A stretch of DNA of 64,000 bases from Pseudomonas putida (GCF_004357765.1 NZ_SMTE01000005.1:124001-188000), one strand, 5' to 3'; shown: positions 34,715-45,157, counted from the stretch's first letter. A program made the numbers and translations. Notes: generated by a model not told the origin, from the letters alone.

Positions 34715-35083
34715 ATGAAGCCGATGACACCTCACGCGCTGTTACTGGCCCTGTGCCTGGGCATCAGCGCGCCAATCGCCCTGGCGGCGACCGATATGAC
34801 CGACCACGGCAACGGCAGCCATGGCATGGGCACCGGGACTTCGCAGAGCGGCAAGGGCGGCGCGAGCGGCTCGGGAACCCCTGCCGATGCAACCGGCAGT
34901 GGTAATGGAACCGGCGGCAACGGCACCGACAATACCGGAGGCGACGGCACCACCAATGACTCGGAGACTGGGAACGGCAATATGGGCCCGGGCGGTGTAG
35001 GCAGTGGTGACAGCAATGGGACCGGGACAGGCAGCGGGACCGGCAGCGGAGCCGGTGCCGCGGGCGGCGCCGGGGGAAGTTAA
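34715..35083 (+). CDS. Gly/Thr/Asn-rich secreted protein
   Basis: A 122-residue protein with signal peptide MKPMTPHALLLALCLGISAPIALA, then a low-complexity tail of Gly, Ser, Thr, Asn and Asp (GSGNGTGGNGTDNTGGDG, GTGTGSGTGSGAGAAG). There are no cysteines after the signal. A perfect AAAGGAG site precedes the start, so high translation is likely. The function is unknown; it could be a matrix or envelope-associated disordered protein. Confidence 0.75.
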   Translation: MKPMTPHALLLALCLGISAPIALAATDMTDHGNGSHGMGTGTSQSGKGGASGSGTPADATGSGNGTGGNGTDNTGGDGTTNDSETGNGNMGPGGVGSGDSNGTGTGSGTGSGAGAAGGAGGS

Positions 35084-35094
35084 GACCCAGCCCT

Positions 35095-35129
35095 GCGCAA
35101 ATCGAACGTCGGGAGCGCTCGATTTGCGC
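35095..35129 (+). terminator. 11-bp inverted repeat after the Gly-rich gene
   Basis: GCGCAAATCGA at 35095-35105 pairs perfectly with TCGATTTGCGC at 35119-35129 around a 13-base loop. It lies 12 bases beyond the stop codon. A terminator or an operator for aroQ is possible. Confidence 0.55.
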
Positions 35130-35262
35130 GGGACCTTGTATGCCCAGTGCACTCTGCAAAACCATACGCGCCTATCCGACTGTCGCAGCAGATCACCCAA
35201 CATTCCTCCTCACACATAGTTCGATAATCGCCCACTTTCCCAAAACCTCCGTTTTCGCTCAA

Positions 35263-35295
35263 TTGACGAAACTAACCAGGTAGTACAAATATAAG
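35263..35295 (+). promoter_or_regulatory. Probable promoter of the aroQ operon
   Basis: TTGACG at 35263-35268 matches five of six -35 bases and is followed by an AT-rich segment (TACAAATATAAG, 35284-35295) that could hold the -10, though spacing to any one hexamer is imperfect. The aroQ start lies about 35 bases further on. Confidence 0.35.
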
Positions 35296-35327
35296 AACAA
35301 CCAACAACAACAAAGGCGATGTCTGCC

Positions 35328-35777
35328 ATGAAGCCCATTATCCTCATCCTCAACGGCCCTAATCTCAACATGCTGGGCACCCGCGAACCCAGCCAATACG
35401 GCTATGAAACCCTCGCCGACCTGGGACGCAAGTGCGCCGAAAGCGCGGAGATCCATGGCCTGGACATCGAGTTCCGGCAGACCAACCACGAAGGCGAACT
35501 CATCGACTGGATCCATGCCGCACGCGGTCGCTGCGCCGGCATCCTCATCAATCCCGGCGCGTGGACCCACACCTCGGTGGCGGTACGCGACGCGTTGGTC
35601 GCCAGCGAGGTGCCCGTGATCGAAGTGCACCTGTCGAATGTGCACAAGCGCGAGCCGTTCCGCCATGTCTCGTTCGTTTCCAGCATCGCCGTGGGGGTCA
35701 TCTGCGGCCTCGGCAGTCAGGGTTACTGCATGGCCCTGAGCTACTTCGGCGAGCGGCTCAAGGAGCAGGCCGCATGA
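35328..35777 (+). CDS. aroQ: Type II 3-dehydroquinate dehydratase
   Basis: A 149-residue enzyme. [14 protein letters not shown] is the family start, Tyr24 (PSQYGYETL) is the catalytic Tyr, [11 protein letters not shown] and [15 protein letters not shown] carry the catalytic Asn/His and Arg. It dehydrates 3-dehydroquinate to 3-dehydroshikimate. I prefer the ATG at 35328 (AAAGG 11 bases upstream); an ATG three codons earlier is too close to that site. Its stop overlaps the next gene, so this is a dedicated pair, probably a second copy beside a housekeeping aroQ. Confidence 0.9.
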   Translation: MKPIILILNGPNLNMLGTREPSQYGYETLADLGRKCAESAEIHGLDIEFRQTNHEGELIDWIHAARGRCAGILINPGAWTHTSVAVRDALVASEVPVIEVHLSNVHKREPFRHVSFVSSIAVGVICGLGSQGYCMALSYFGERLKEQAA

Positions 35778-36622
35778 ACCAACCTGCCATTCTCGCCGGC
35801 CTGATCGGCCGCGGCATCCAGCTTTCGCGTACGCCTGCGCTGCACGAGCATGAGGGTGATGCACAAGCCCTTCGTTACCTCTACCGGCTGATCGATGCCG
35901 ACCAACTGGGGTTGGACGACAGCGCCCTGCCCGGCCTGCTCGATGCCGCACAGCGAACCGGCTTCACCGGGCTCAACGTCACCTACCCGTTCAAGCAGGC
36001 GATTCTGCCGCTGCTCGATGACCTTTCGGATGAAGCTCGCGGCATCGGCGCGGTGAACACCGTGGTGTTCCAGGAGGGTAAACGAATCGGCCACAACACC
36101 GACTGCCTGGGCTTCGCCGAGGGCCTGCGCCGGGGTCTGCCGGACGTGGCACGGCATCAGGTGGTACAGATGGGTGCCGGCGGCGCCGGCGCGGCGGTGG
36201 CGCATGCCCTGCTCAGTGAAGGTGTCGCACGGCTGGTGCTGTTCGAAGTCGATGTACCACGGGCACAGGCATTGGTCGATAACCTCAATGCCCATTTTGG
36301 AGCGGGACGCGCTATGCTCGGCAGCGACTTGGCAAGCGCCCTGGCCGACGCCGACGGTCTGGTCAATACCACTCCGGTGGGCATGGCCAAGCTGCCAGGC
36401 ACACCCCTGCCGGTCGAACTGCTGCATGCCAGCCTGTGGGTCGCCGAGATCATCTACTTCCCGCTCGAAACCGAACTGCTACGGGCAGCACGACGCCTGG
36501 GCTGTCGAACCCTCGACGGTGGCAGCATGGCGGTGTTCCAGGCGGTAAAGGCCTTCGAACTGTTCAGCGGCCGCCCTGCGGATGCGCAACGCATGCAGGC
36601 GCATTTCGCCAGCCTCGGCTGA
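35774..36622 (+). CDS. Quinate/shikimate dehydrogenase (AroE-like, QsuD type)
   Basis: A 282-residue AroE-fold enzyme. [15 protein letters not shown] near residues 17-31 gives the substrate-binding Ser18 and Thr20, LNVTYPFKQ gives catalytic Lys74, NT at 95-96 and NTDCLGF gives Asp110. The nucleotide-binding [13 protein letters not shown] follows. These sequences look more like the NAD-dependent quinate/shikimate dehydrogenase of Corynebacterium than like housekeeping AroE. With AroQ it would catabolise quinate and shikimate to 3-dehydroshikimate. No dehydroshikimate dehydratase lies nearby. Confidence 0.8.
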   Translation: MNQPAILAGLIGRGIQLSRTPALHEHEGDAQALRYLYRLIDADQLGLDDSALPGLLDAAQRTGFTGLNVTYPFKQAILPLLDDLSDEARGIGAVNTVVFQEGKRIGHNTDCLGFAEGLRRGLPDVARHQVVQMGAGGAGAAVAHALLSEGVARLVLFEVDVPRAQALVDNLNAHFGAGRAMLGSDLASALADADGLVNTTPVGMAKLPGTPLPVELLHASLWVAEIIYFPLETELLRAARRLGCRTLDGGSMAVFQAVKAFELFSGRPADAQRMQAHFASLG

Positions 36623-36659
36623 ATCGACGGCTCGCCAAGCAGCGGGGCATGCCGGATCA

Positions 36660-37202
36660 TCAGCCTTGCTCATCGAGCAAGGCCTTGATGACCTTCTCCT
36701 GCCCGCTGTAATCACCCTCACCGAAGTGCACGTGACGCACCTGCCCCTGCCGATCGACGAAGTAGTGGGCCGGCCAGAACTGATTGCCCCAGGCGTTCCA
36801 GACCTGATGATCGTTGTCCACCGCCACCGGATAACCGATACCAAGGCTCGCCACCTTGCGTTTGAGGGTATCGACGTCATGCTCGTAGTCGTACTCCGGC
36901 GTATGCACGCCCACCACCACCAAGCCCTGGTCGGCATAGCGCCGCGCCCAGTCATTGACATGGGGCAGGCTGCGCTGACAGTTGATGCAGTCCCAGGTCC
37001 AGAAGTCCACCAGCACTACCTTGCCCTTGAGCTGCGCGACATCCAACGGCGGCGAATTGAGCCAAGTGCTGGCCCCGGACAGCGACGGCATGGCGCCGTA
37101 GCTGTCACGAGCCATCAGGTGGCTGGTCAGACCCAGCCCCAGCCCCAATACCGCGAGGGCCACGCCACCGACCGTGAGTAACCGCCGCCGCTCAGTTCTC
37201 AT
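36660..37202 (-). CDS. Membrane-anchored thioredoxin-like protein (TlpA/DipZ-type)
   Basis: A 180-residue protein with an N-terminal signal anchor (MRTERRRLLTVGGVALAVLG), with a twin-Arg-like RRR but otherwise a normal hydrophobic core. The thioredoxin-like domain has WDCINCQRSLP (Cys72 and Cys75) and a cis-Pro region FWPAHYFVD. It is probably a periplasmic thiol reductase or resistance protein. Its start lies inside the DUF2790 gene, so the two are co-translated. Confidence 0.8.
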   Translation of the reverse strand: MRTERRRLLTVGGVALAVLGLGLGLTSHLMARDSYGAMPSLSGASTWLNSPPLDVAQLKGKVVLVDFWTWDCINCQRSLPHVNDWARRYADQGLVVVGVHTPEYDYEHDVDTLKRKVASLGIGYPVAVDNDHQVWNAWGNQFWPAHYFVDRQGQVRHVHFGEGDYSGQEKVIKALLDEQG

Positions 37203-37467
37203 GGCATCCCCCGGTGGCGTAGGTACGGTACTCGATACTCTGGGCATGGCCCTTGGAGTCGAGGTAGTCCATACGCGTGTTCACCAACCCGCAGGCATTG
37301 CTCTGCTGGTCCTGAACTGAAAGTACCTTCTGCACATCCAGCTTGTCGCCGTAGCGGTATTGCATCACACCGCCTTCCGGCGAAGAGGCGCTGGCGGCCT
37401 GTGCGGTCACGGCAGCGAAACTCAGCATGGCCAGCAGGCTGGCGCTGGCAAGGGTCTTGACGTTCAT
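37192..37467 (-). CDS. DUF2790 family periplasmic protein
   Basis: A 91-residue exported protein with signal peptide MNVKTLASASLLAMLSFAA and the DUF2790 pattern YRYGDKLDVQKVLSV, SNACGLV and YATGGCHEN; its two Cys may form a disulfide. The family is common in Pseudomonas near metal- or stress-responsive regulators, and its function is unknown. GGAGAG precedes the ATG. The 11-base overlap with the thioredoxin-like gene indicates an operon, divergent from the two-component system. Confidence 0.8.
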   Translation of the reverse strand: MNVKTLASASLLAMLSFAAVTAQAASASSPEGGVMQYRYGDKLDVQKVLSVQDQQSNACGLVNTRMDYLDSKGHAQSIEYRTYATGGCHEN

Positions 37468-37582
37468 GGCATCTCTCCTGTGCAACGTTTGGATGTGGGG
37501 AGGTTCACTCCCCGGTCGAGAGCCATTTGACGCCTGGCAAGTATCGCGTATGTGTCGCGCAGCGCTGTGATGTGCTTGCTCC

Positions 37583-37607
37583 TGTATCTGTACGCCAGGC
37601 AGATACA
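37583..37607. promoter_or_regulatory. Inverted repeat TGTATCTG-N9-CAGATACA
   Basis: An exact 8-base dyad with a 9-base centre in the 219-base region between DUF2790 (minus) and the response regulator (plus), about 80 bases before the response-regulator start. It may be an operator for the regulator or a hairpin in its leader. No other feature accounts for it. Confidence 0.45.
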
Positions 37608-37686
37608 CTGCAATACAAAGCCAGGCAGGCACGCCTACGAACGCTCGGTACACTGCGCCCTATCCACCCATACAGGAAGGCAACGA

Positions 37687-38423
<737 letters not shown>

Positions 38424-38427
<4 letters not shown>

Positions 38428-39710
38428 AGTGGCCGTCTACCCTGGCTTCGCGCCTGGCCCTGATCTTCTTCACCGGGCTGGTGCTCGCCTATGGGTTGTC
38501 CTTCAGCCTGCAAGCCTACGAGCGCTATGTCAGCAGCCGTTCGATGATGCTCAACAACCTGGAGCAGGATGTGGCGACCTCGGTGGCGATCCTCGACCGC
38601 TTGCCAGCCGCCGAACGTGCGGCCTGGTTGCCGCGCCTGGAGCGGCGTAGCTATCGCTACCGGCTGGACGAAGGACTGTCAGGCGATGCGATGTCCAGCG
38701 AAACGCCTCCCATGGCCGCCGCCTCGATCGTCAAGGCGATCGGCAAGGACTACCGCCTGACGGTCGAGGAGATCCCTGGCCCCAACACACATTTCCAGGT
38801 CCACATGCACCTGGCCGACGGCGCTCCTCTGACCATCGACGTGACCCCCATGGGAGTACCGACAGCGCGCTGGCTGCCATTGGTGCTGTTGATTCAGCTC
38901 ATGGTCCTGTTGCTGTGCACCTGGCTTGCGGTGCGTCTGGCCATACGTCCACTGACGCGCCTGTCACAGGCCGTCGACGATCTCGACCCAGACAAGCCCG
39001 GCGTGCAACTGGATGAAAGCGGGCCCCGCGAGGTGCGCTACGCGGCGGTCGCGTTCAACGCCTTGCAGGCGCGCATCGCAGCCTACCTCAAAGAACGCAT
39101 GCAGTTGCTGGCGGCGATCTCCCATGACCTGCAGACCCCGATCACACGCATGAAACTGCGCGTCGAGGTCATGGACGATGGTCCGGACAAGGACAAACTG
39201 TGCAACGACCTGGATGCCATGGAACACCTGGTGCGTGAAGGCGTGGCCTATGCCCGGAGCATGGACATCAACACCGAGGCGCCCTGCCGCATCAACCTCG
39301 ATGCGTTCCTCGACAGCCTGGTGTTCGACTACCAGGACAGTGGCGCCCAGGTCGAGCGTCTTGGCAGCAGCACCAGCTCGCTCGAAACCCGCCCGCACGC
39401 TCTGCGCCGGGTCCTGGTGAACCTGTTGGACAACGCCCTGAAGTTCGCCGGCGCCGCGCAGCTGGAGGTGGCAAATGAACGAGGCCGCACGGTGATCCGC
39501 ATTCTCGACCAAGGGCCAGGCATTCCCGACGTCGAACTGGCGGACGTGATCAAGCCGTTCTACCGAGTGGAAAGTTCACGCAACCGCAGTACCGGTGGCA
39601 CCGGCCTGGGCCTGGCCATCGCTCAGCAGTTGACCCAGGCGCTAGGCGGCCACCTGACCCTGAGCAATCGCGCCACAGGCGGGTTGTGCGCACAGATCGA
39701 ACTGCCCTGA
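38424..39710 (+). CDS. Sensor histidine kinase (EnvZ-like layout)
   Basis: A 428-residue inner-membrane kinase. Two membrane segments (residues about 10-30 and 150-172) flank a periplasmic domain of about 120 residues. A HAMP domain follows, then HisKA with His234 (AAISHDLQTPITRM). The catalytic domain has the N box NLLDNALKFA, G1 DQGPGIP and G2 GGTGLGLAIA. It should phosphorylate the response regulator encoded just before it. The signal is unknown. Confidence 0.9.
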
Positions 39711-39812
39711 CCACACCTGCAGCGCCGCCAAGCGATGCTGCACGTGGCATGCGCTGGAGAGTTGCGGAGTCGCTCACGGCCCAAACTCGATCGAGTTGTT
39801 CTCAGCGACGGA

Positions 39813-40367
39813 TCAGTCTTCGAGCGGCTTGGGCGGCGCTGCCGGTTTAGCAGGTTTGCCTGGCTTGCTTTCCTTGGCCTTGGGCTCGGGCGTCGCCGCC
39901 GACACAGGCTCGGCCGCCGTCACCGCCTTTTCGCTGGCAGGCAGCTCGTCCACCGCCTTGAAGATCACCTGTGGGTCGATCTTCTCGCCGCTGTCGTCAT
40001 CCTTGAGCACGTGCCGCTCGCCATCCTTGCCCACGAGAATGACCTTGGTGCCCTTGCTGGCACCGAGCTTGAGCTCGCGGATCAAGGCCATGGTGGTCTG
40101 CTGTTCGAGGTTCTTGTCCTCACGCTTGCCAACCATTTTCGCCACGCTGAACAACACCAGATCGCGCTCTTTGAAACCGGCCTGGACGGTCGGGTCCTTC
40201 AGTGCCTCTTCCAGTCCACGCAGGGTAGGGTCGGCAGTACTGGGGGCGATCACCACCAAGGGCCTGGACCTGCCCTGCTCCTTGGCCAGCGGTGCATCAC
40301 TGTCGGCAGCGAACAACGGCCCCGCGACGGCGAACAAAGTAGCAAGGGTCAGTGACCGAACGAGCAT
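39813..40367 (-). CDS. DUF4174 domain protein, exported
   Basis: A 184-residue protein with signal peptide MLVRSLTLATLFAVAGPLFAA. The middle reads as DUF4174 (RPLVVIAPSTADPTLRGL, ERDLVLFSV, GTKVILVGKDGERH), a thioredoxin-like fold of unknown function. The C-terminal 45 residues are a Lys/Pro/Ala-rich extension (KAKESKPGKPAKPAAPPKP). I chose the ATG at 40367 because AAGGAG sits six bases from it; the ATG two codons earlier touches the site directly. Confidence 0.75.
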   Translation of the reverse strand: MLVRSLTLATLFAVAGPLFAADSDAPLAKEQGRSRPLVVIAPSTADPTLRGLEEALKDPTVQAGFKERDLVLFSVAKMVGKREDKNLEQQTTMALIRELKLGASKGTKVILVGKDGERHVLKDDDSGEKIDPQVIFKAVDELPASEKAVTAAEPVSAATPEPKAKESKPGKPAKPAAPPKPLED

Positions 40368-40442
40368 GCGCATCTCCTTATTGTTCAATGAAACCTAAGA
40401 CTGCGGATCAGGGAGAAAGATCCGGGCTGCGAGCCTAATGCA

Positions 40443-40463
40443 CCCGAGCGTTTCGCGCTCGGG
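40443..40463. terminator. Hairpin between DUF4174 and the NEL gene
   Basis: CCCGAGCG pairs with CGCTCGGG over a five-base TTTCG loop. It lies upstream of the minus-strand DUF4174 gene and beyond the end of the NEL-protein gene. It probably ends the NEL transcript; no U-run. Confidence 0.5.
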
Positions 40464-40582
40464 GCAACAGTAACATACCGTTTCCTGGCATTTCCGGATT
40501 CGGCCTACAGCACTTAGGGAATGGCCCTACCGCCTGCCTTGAGCATAGCCGATGCACAGATGATGGCGTCGGGCCGCCCTGA

Positions 40583-43500
40583 TCACGACGTCGAAGGTCC
40601 AGGCAAATCGCCGATGACTTGCCGGGTCAGACGCAGCATCAACGCCCGTCGCGCCACATCACGCTCAGTGCCAACCCGGTTCATTTCGCTCAGGTAGTCG
40701 CCCTCCGGCATGGTAGGCGCGGCCGTCATCAACGCGTCGACCCGTGCATGGAACGCGGCGTCCACCGATTCGAACCGATCGCCGTTGGCCCGTACCAGGT
40801 ACTCCTGCCAGAAGTCCCGGTCGACCAGCGCCTGACTCAGACGCTCTGGGGTTTCCAAGACCAGTACCTCGTCGCGGGCATGATCGATGTGCTCCTGGTC
40901 CAGACCCGCGACTTCGGCGAACAACATGTCGGTAGGCTGTGCCGGCAGATCCAACACTTCCCGCAACCCCACACGGTAAGCGAGCACCACTTCGATCTGG
41001 TCCGGATCGGCGCCACCTGCGCGGCGCGCCTCATAGTCACGCTGGGCGATGCGGTCGACCTCATCGAGGCGCCACAGCTGCCTCCCCAGGCGTAGCAGCG
41101 CCGCTTCCTCGCCATCTCCACCGACCGCGGTACGCGCCTGCCAGACCAGCATGCGCAGCTCCAGGCCACTGAACGCCAGGGCCGCACTGTCCTGGCAGGT
41201 GACCGGCAAACTGGCCTGGGCAAACAGTTCCAAGCGCAGCGACTCGTGCTCGCACATCGTCCTGAGCATGGCGAACACGCGCCCTGCCAGCACCACCGGC
41301 CGTTGTTGGAAATCGGCGGTCTGCAACAATCGAGTCAACGCGCGGAAGAAGTCCTGGCTACCATCGTAAACCTCCAACTCGTCCCACATGGATGAATACA
41401 GCGTCCGCTGAAGCGTGTCGGCTGCGTCCAGCCAATGCTGCCGGGCACTGCTCTGGTCGATGTTCTCGGCCTGGATATCTGCCGACCAGCCGTGGTACTG
41501 CATGAACACGCTCAAGCGCTGTTGGTCGGACTCGGACAACAGGTTCCCGTCCAGCCGGATACTGGCACTGACCCAGGCCGGCGCCAGGAAGAACCGTTGC
41601 GGCAAGCGGCGGATCCGGTTGTCCCGCAGGTCGGCAACGGTGAGGTCCAGACGCGTCAGCAACCCCATGGGCAGCTCTTCGATGCCGGTTGCGCGCAAGT
41701 GCAGGCGACGCAGGCGCGGCATGCCACTGACCGAGAACGCTTGCCCCAAGGGATTGTGCGACAGGTTGATGTATTCCAGCTGATGCAGGCGCGCGAGCAT
41801 CCTGCTCTGCAAGGTGTCCATCACGATCTGGTTGTCGAACAGGTCCAGTTCGCGAAGCGCGGGCAGGCGCGTCAAACCGGAAGGAATTCGCGTCAAGCCG
41901 TTGCTGGCCAACTCCAGCGTACGCACAGCGGGAAACGCCCGGAGGAAACCGGCAGGCACATCGCTGATACCGATCGACATCAACGAAAGCTCGCGCACAT
42001 GGCTAAAGTTGATCTGGTCCGGCAGGTCAGGCAGACCGTTCAGTTCCAGGTGGCGGATGGTCAGGCGATAGGCGTCTGGCAAATCGACATTGGCCCTGAT
42101 GGCGCGACGCTGCCAGCACGCCCGCAGACCTGCCGCGAGTTCGCGCCGGTCCGCCCGTTGCCGGCGATTGCTGGCCAAGCGACTCCAAGCCTGCAAGTAG
42201 CCATCGAGCGCCTCCAGTTCAGCGCCGAGGCGAGCGAGCTCCGTCTCGACGTTACGCCCAGCCTGGCTTACCCGGGCCAGCCAGTTCTCGACCTGATGAT
42301 CATCGAACGTCGGATACAGGGCACGAACCAGCGCATACAATGCACGCGGTCGGTCGCGCAAGCCGCCCCGACCGCTCAGGGGATAGCCCAAGCGCCCGTC
42401 CGCCAAACGCTGCGGGGCGTTGAACCATGAGTCCGTACGCCCACTCTCGAACAAGCTGGCCAAGCGAGCTCGGCGTTGCCCGGCCATCCCGCCCAGCAGC
42501 GCGCGCAGGCTGGCCGCCGCGGGGTGGGCCAAACCGATGGACTGGCGCTGGTGATGATCGAAGGCAGTCACCAGTACTTCGAACAATTCGCCGGGCCCTG
42601 CCACCACACGCTGCTGCTCCATGAGCAGGAAAGCGCCGTTGTTGTGCACCAGTTCGAGCACGCGCTGCGCATCCGGGCTACCGACGCTCAGCAACAGCGG
42701 CCCCTGCCGCGACGCCTCCATCAGCCGCCAGCGTATGCTGACGGGGGCACCCGGCAAGTCTTCGAGCAGGCTCAGGGTGATCCGCGCCAGGTCCGCATTT
42801 TGCGGGGCGTCCAGGTACAACCCTTCCAACCCCCGGATCAGGCGTATCCCGCGCACGCTCTCACGTGAAGCCTGCGCCAACCGTAACGGTACACGTCCCT
42901 GCTCGACGACAGCCTGTCGCTCGCCCGGCGTGGCCGCTTGCAGCAATGCCCTGGCAGCGCGCGCATGCAGGCTCGGGAACATGCGACGCAAGGTCGCCAC
43001 CGAGGCTTCATCGTCTTGCTGCTGGGCAACATAGAGCGCCTGAAACAAGGCCTCACGACGCAGCTCGGCCAGTTCGGCCAGTGCCTGGTCACTGCGCAGC
43101 ACGCCATCGCTCATGGCCAACAACTGCTGCATGGCCTGGCGATCGGTGCTCACCCCGCCGTGGTGCAGGGCCTCGATCAATTGGCCGATCCGCTTGTCGA
43201 TGAGGAACCGGCTGACGCTGTCGAGCAGCTCGGCAGTCGGCGCTTCCCCGTGGACATGCAAGGCACGCAATCGATCGGCATCGAGATCGTGAATGAACAG
43301 CAGCAGGTCGACCTGTCGATCGTCCACCTCGGCAAATGCGCCGCCCAGGCGGCGAAACATTCGGGGAACCTGCTCCCAATCGCCCGGGTGATCGGACCAC
43401 AACCGCCAGGCACCCGCGCGATTGTGGCAAAGGCCAGGAGCGTGCCCTGCCTGGGCACGCAGTTGCCATTGATCATCGACGGCACGTTGCTCGACGGCAT

Positions 43501-45157
43501 AGTGATGCCCGTCCATCTCGACCCATGCCTGGTCTCCCGCCCGGTACACACCGGCCTCGTCACGGATGGCTTCGGTCGGGGGTGCCGCAACGCGAAACGG
43601 GCTCAGGTCGGGCTGCCATAACTTGCGCACGCCATCGTCGAGTTGCGTCGGCACCATGCTGTCTACCCAACTCGATCGCAACCAGGCTGCCCGGGCCACG
43701 CCGACCGCCGCACCGGTGGCTGCCACGGTGGCGACATCGATGGCCACATTCACCAAGTGTTCGAGGGCCTCTGCGCCATACCCATCGTGCCAAGCCTGGA
43801 TGCCTTGGAACACTTCATCGAGCAACTGCCACGCGGTGTATGCCAGTAGCGCCAATCCCACACCAGGGATGAAGAAGCCGGCCAGGTTGATCAGCGCCCA
43901 GCCTTCGGCCAGCAGGCGCTGGTCATGGGCGTGCTGCACGGCCCTGTCCAGTTGGGCGACCGGCACGGCAATCATTGCCGCGTCGTCTTCGATCTGCCGG
44001 ATGCGCGCCGTGCCCAGGGTATCGAACCAAGGCGTCGGGCACTCGCGTAGTCGCTCCTGCAGGTTGATGTTGGCCAAGTCCGTGACGCCGTCATAACCTT
44101 CGACCACGGCAGTGAAAAAGGCCTGACTGCTACGTCGCCGCACGAACCGTGCGAAAAACCGCTGGTACTCGGCGGTGCGCAGACGCTTGCCCAGGGCGTT
44201 GGCGAAATGGCGCAGGTCCGGGTAGGCACGCCAGGGCGCTTGCGGGTCACCAGGAATGTGCACCAGCACCCGGTGCGAGGCGCTATGCAGGGGGCTGTAA
44301 GTCTCATCCCGAGCATCGAGTACGAGAATCTGTTCGAGATGACAGCCAAGCAGGTCGAGCTGCTTGACCTCGACCCGGTGACCGTGCAGCTTCAGCGAGG
44401 TATGCAGCCCGCACAGGGCAACCAGCAGTGCATGTTCATCAGCATCGACCTCGCCCTTGATCAGCGCCACATGGGCATCCGCCAGCATGGCGTAGCGATG
44501 GCCGCGGGCGAACAGCGAGGACACCGTCGGCTCAGCCCCAGACTCGTCGCCATCGGCGTGACCGGTGGCTCGCAGCACCGAGGCCAGATGCTTCTGGTAT
44601 GCGCCGCCGAGGTCCAGCTTGCGGCACACGGCGGCGAACTGAGTCGCGCTGGGCAACGCCCTGGCGGCAGGCTGATCGGATTCGCCCTGCTCGTCGCTGG
44701 ACGGCTTCGGGGCGACCAGTCGGTTGCCGACCAACTGGCCGTTGGCCTGGCCCTCGGCCTCGGTGAAGTTGCGCAGCGCCGCCTCCAGCAGCGGCACCTC
44801 GGTATAGACCGGCACGGTGACCGGGTAGCCGATCGGTTGCGATGTCACCACCGGCTCCCGATGGCCCCAGCGCAGACGCAGCGTGGTGACATCGTGGCCA
44901 CTGCCGAATGCCTGGTCCATGGCCAATTGCAGCCGTGGCCGAGCGAAGTCGGCGATATCCGTCACTCTGCCCAGCACGCCCCTGACGCGCTCATTGAAAT
45001 ACAAGCTCAGGCTCATCGCCTCGCCCAGCGCACGTAGGTGCTGCACGCTGGCCGTGCGCAGCCAGTCAGGTAGCCGCTGGGCGATCAGCCAATCCTGGTA
45101 GGCCTCATGGTAGGTGGGTGGGTTGGAAGGGGTGTACTGCTGACCGTCGCTGCTCAT
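40583..45157 (-). CDS. LRR protein with C-terminal NEL-type E3 ubiquitin ligase domain
   Basis: A 1524-residue protein. Residues 1 to about 1000 form a large helical region like the dermonecrotic-toxin-type (DUF6543) N-terminus of Pseudomonas toxins, with a hydrophobic stretch at about 418-445 (GFFIPGVGLALLAYTAW). Residues about 1030-1210 are leucine-rich repeats (RTLELASNGLTRIPSGL, RELDLFDNQ, YINLSHNPLG). About 1230-1524 resembles the NEL domain of IpaH/SspH ligases, with catalytic Cys1321 in TCQDSAALAF (the C-x-D motif) and later VLAYRVGLREVLDLPAQ. NEL enzymes ubiquitinate eukaryotic proteins. No secretion genes are adjacent, so export route and target are unknown. Confidence 0.8.
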   Translation of the reverse strand: MSSDGQQYTPSNPPTYHEAYQDWLIAQRLPDWLRTASVQHLRALGEAMSLSLYFNERVRGVLGRVTDIADFARPRLQLAMDQAFGSGHDVTTLRLRWGHREPVVTSQPIGYPVTVPVYTEVPLLEAALRNFTEAEGQANGQLVGNRLVAPKPSSDEQGESDQPAARALPSATQFAAVCRKLDLGGAYQKHLASVLRATGHADGDESGAEPTVSSLFARGHRYAMLADAHVALIKGEVDADEHALLVALCGLHTSLKLHGHRVEVKQLDLLGCHLEQILVLDARDETYSPLHSASHRVLVHIPGDPQAPWRAYPDLRHFANALGKRLRTAEYQRFFARFVRRRSSQAFFTAVVEGYDGVTDLANINLQERLRECPTPWFDTLGTARIRQIEDDAAMIAVPVAQLDRAVQHAHDQRLLAEGWALINLAGFFIPGVGLALLAYTAWQLLDEVFQGIQAWHDGYGAEALEHLVNVAIDVATVAATGAAVGVARAAWLRSSWVDSMVPTQLDDGVRKLWQPDLSPFRVAAPPTEAIRDEAGVYRAGDQAWVEMDGHHYAVEQRAVDDQWQLRAQAGHAPGLCHNRAGAWRLWSDHPGDWEQVPRMFRRLGGAFAEVDDRQVDLLLFIHDLDADRLRALHVHGEAPTAELLDSVSRFLIDKRIGQLIEALHHGGVSTDRQAMQQLLAMSDGVLRSDQALAELAELRREALFQALYVAQQQDDEASVATLRRMFPSLHARAARALLQAATPGERQAVVEQGRVPLRLAQASRESVRGIRLIRGLEGLYLDAPQNADLARITLSLLEDLPGAPVSIRWRLMEASRQGPLLLSVGSPDAQRVLELVHNNGAFLLMEQQRVVAGPGELFEVLVTAFDHHQRQSIGLAHPAAASLRALLGGMAGQRRARLASLFESGRTDSWFNAPQRLADGRLGYPLSGRGGLRDRPRALYALVRALYPTFDDHQVENWLARVSQAGRNVETELARLGAELEALDGYLQAWSRLASNRRQRADRRELAAGLRACWQRRAIRANVDLPDAYRLTIRHLELNGLPDLPDQINFSHVRELSLMSIGISDVPAGFLRAFPAVRTLELASNGLTRIPSGLTRLPALRELDLFDNQIVMDTLQSRMLARLHQLEYINLSHNPLGQAFSVSGMPRLRRLHLRATGIEELPMGLLTRLDLTVADLRDNRIRRLPQRFFLAPAWVSASIRLDGNLLSESDQQRLSVFMQYHGWSADIQAENIDQSSARQHWLDAADTLQRTLYSSMWDELEVYDGSQDFFRALTRLLQTADFQQRPVVLAGRVFAMLRTMCEHESLRLELFAQASLPVTCQDSAALAFSGLELRMLVWQARTAVGGDGEEAALLRLGRQLWRLDEVDRIAQRDYEARRAGGADPDQIEVVLAYRVGLREVLDLPAQPTDMLFAEVAGLDQEHIDHARDEVLVLETPERLSQALVDRDFWQEYLVRANGDRFESVDAAFHARVDALMTAAPTMPEGDYLSEMNRVGTERDVARRALMLRLTRQVIGDLPGPSTS

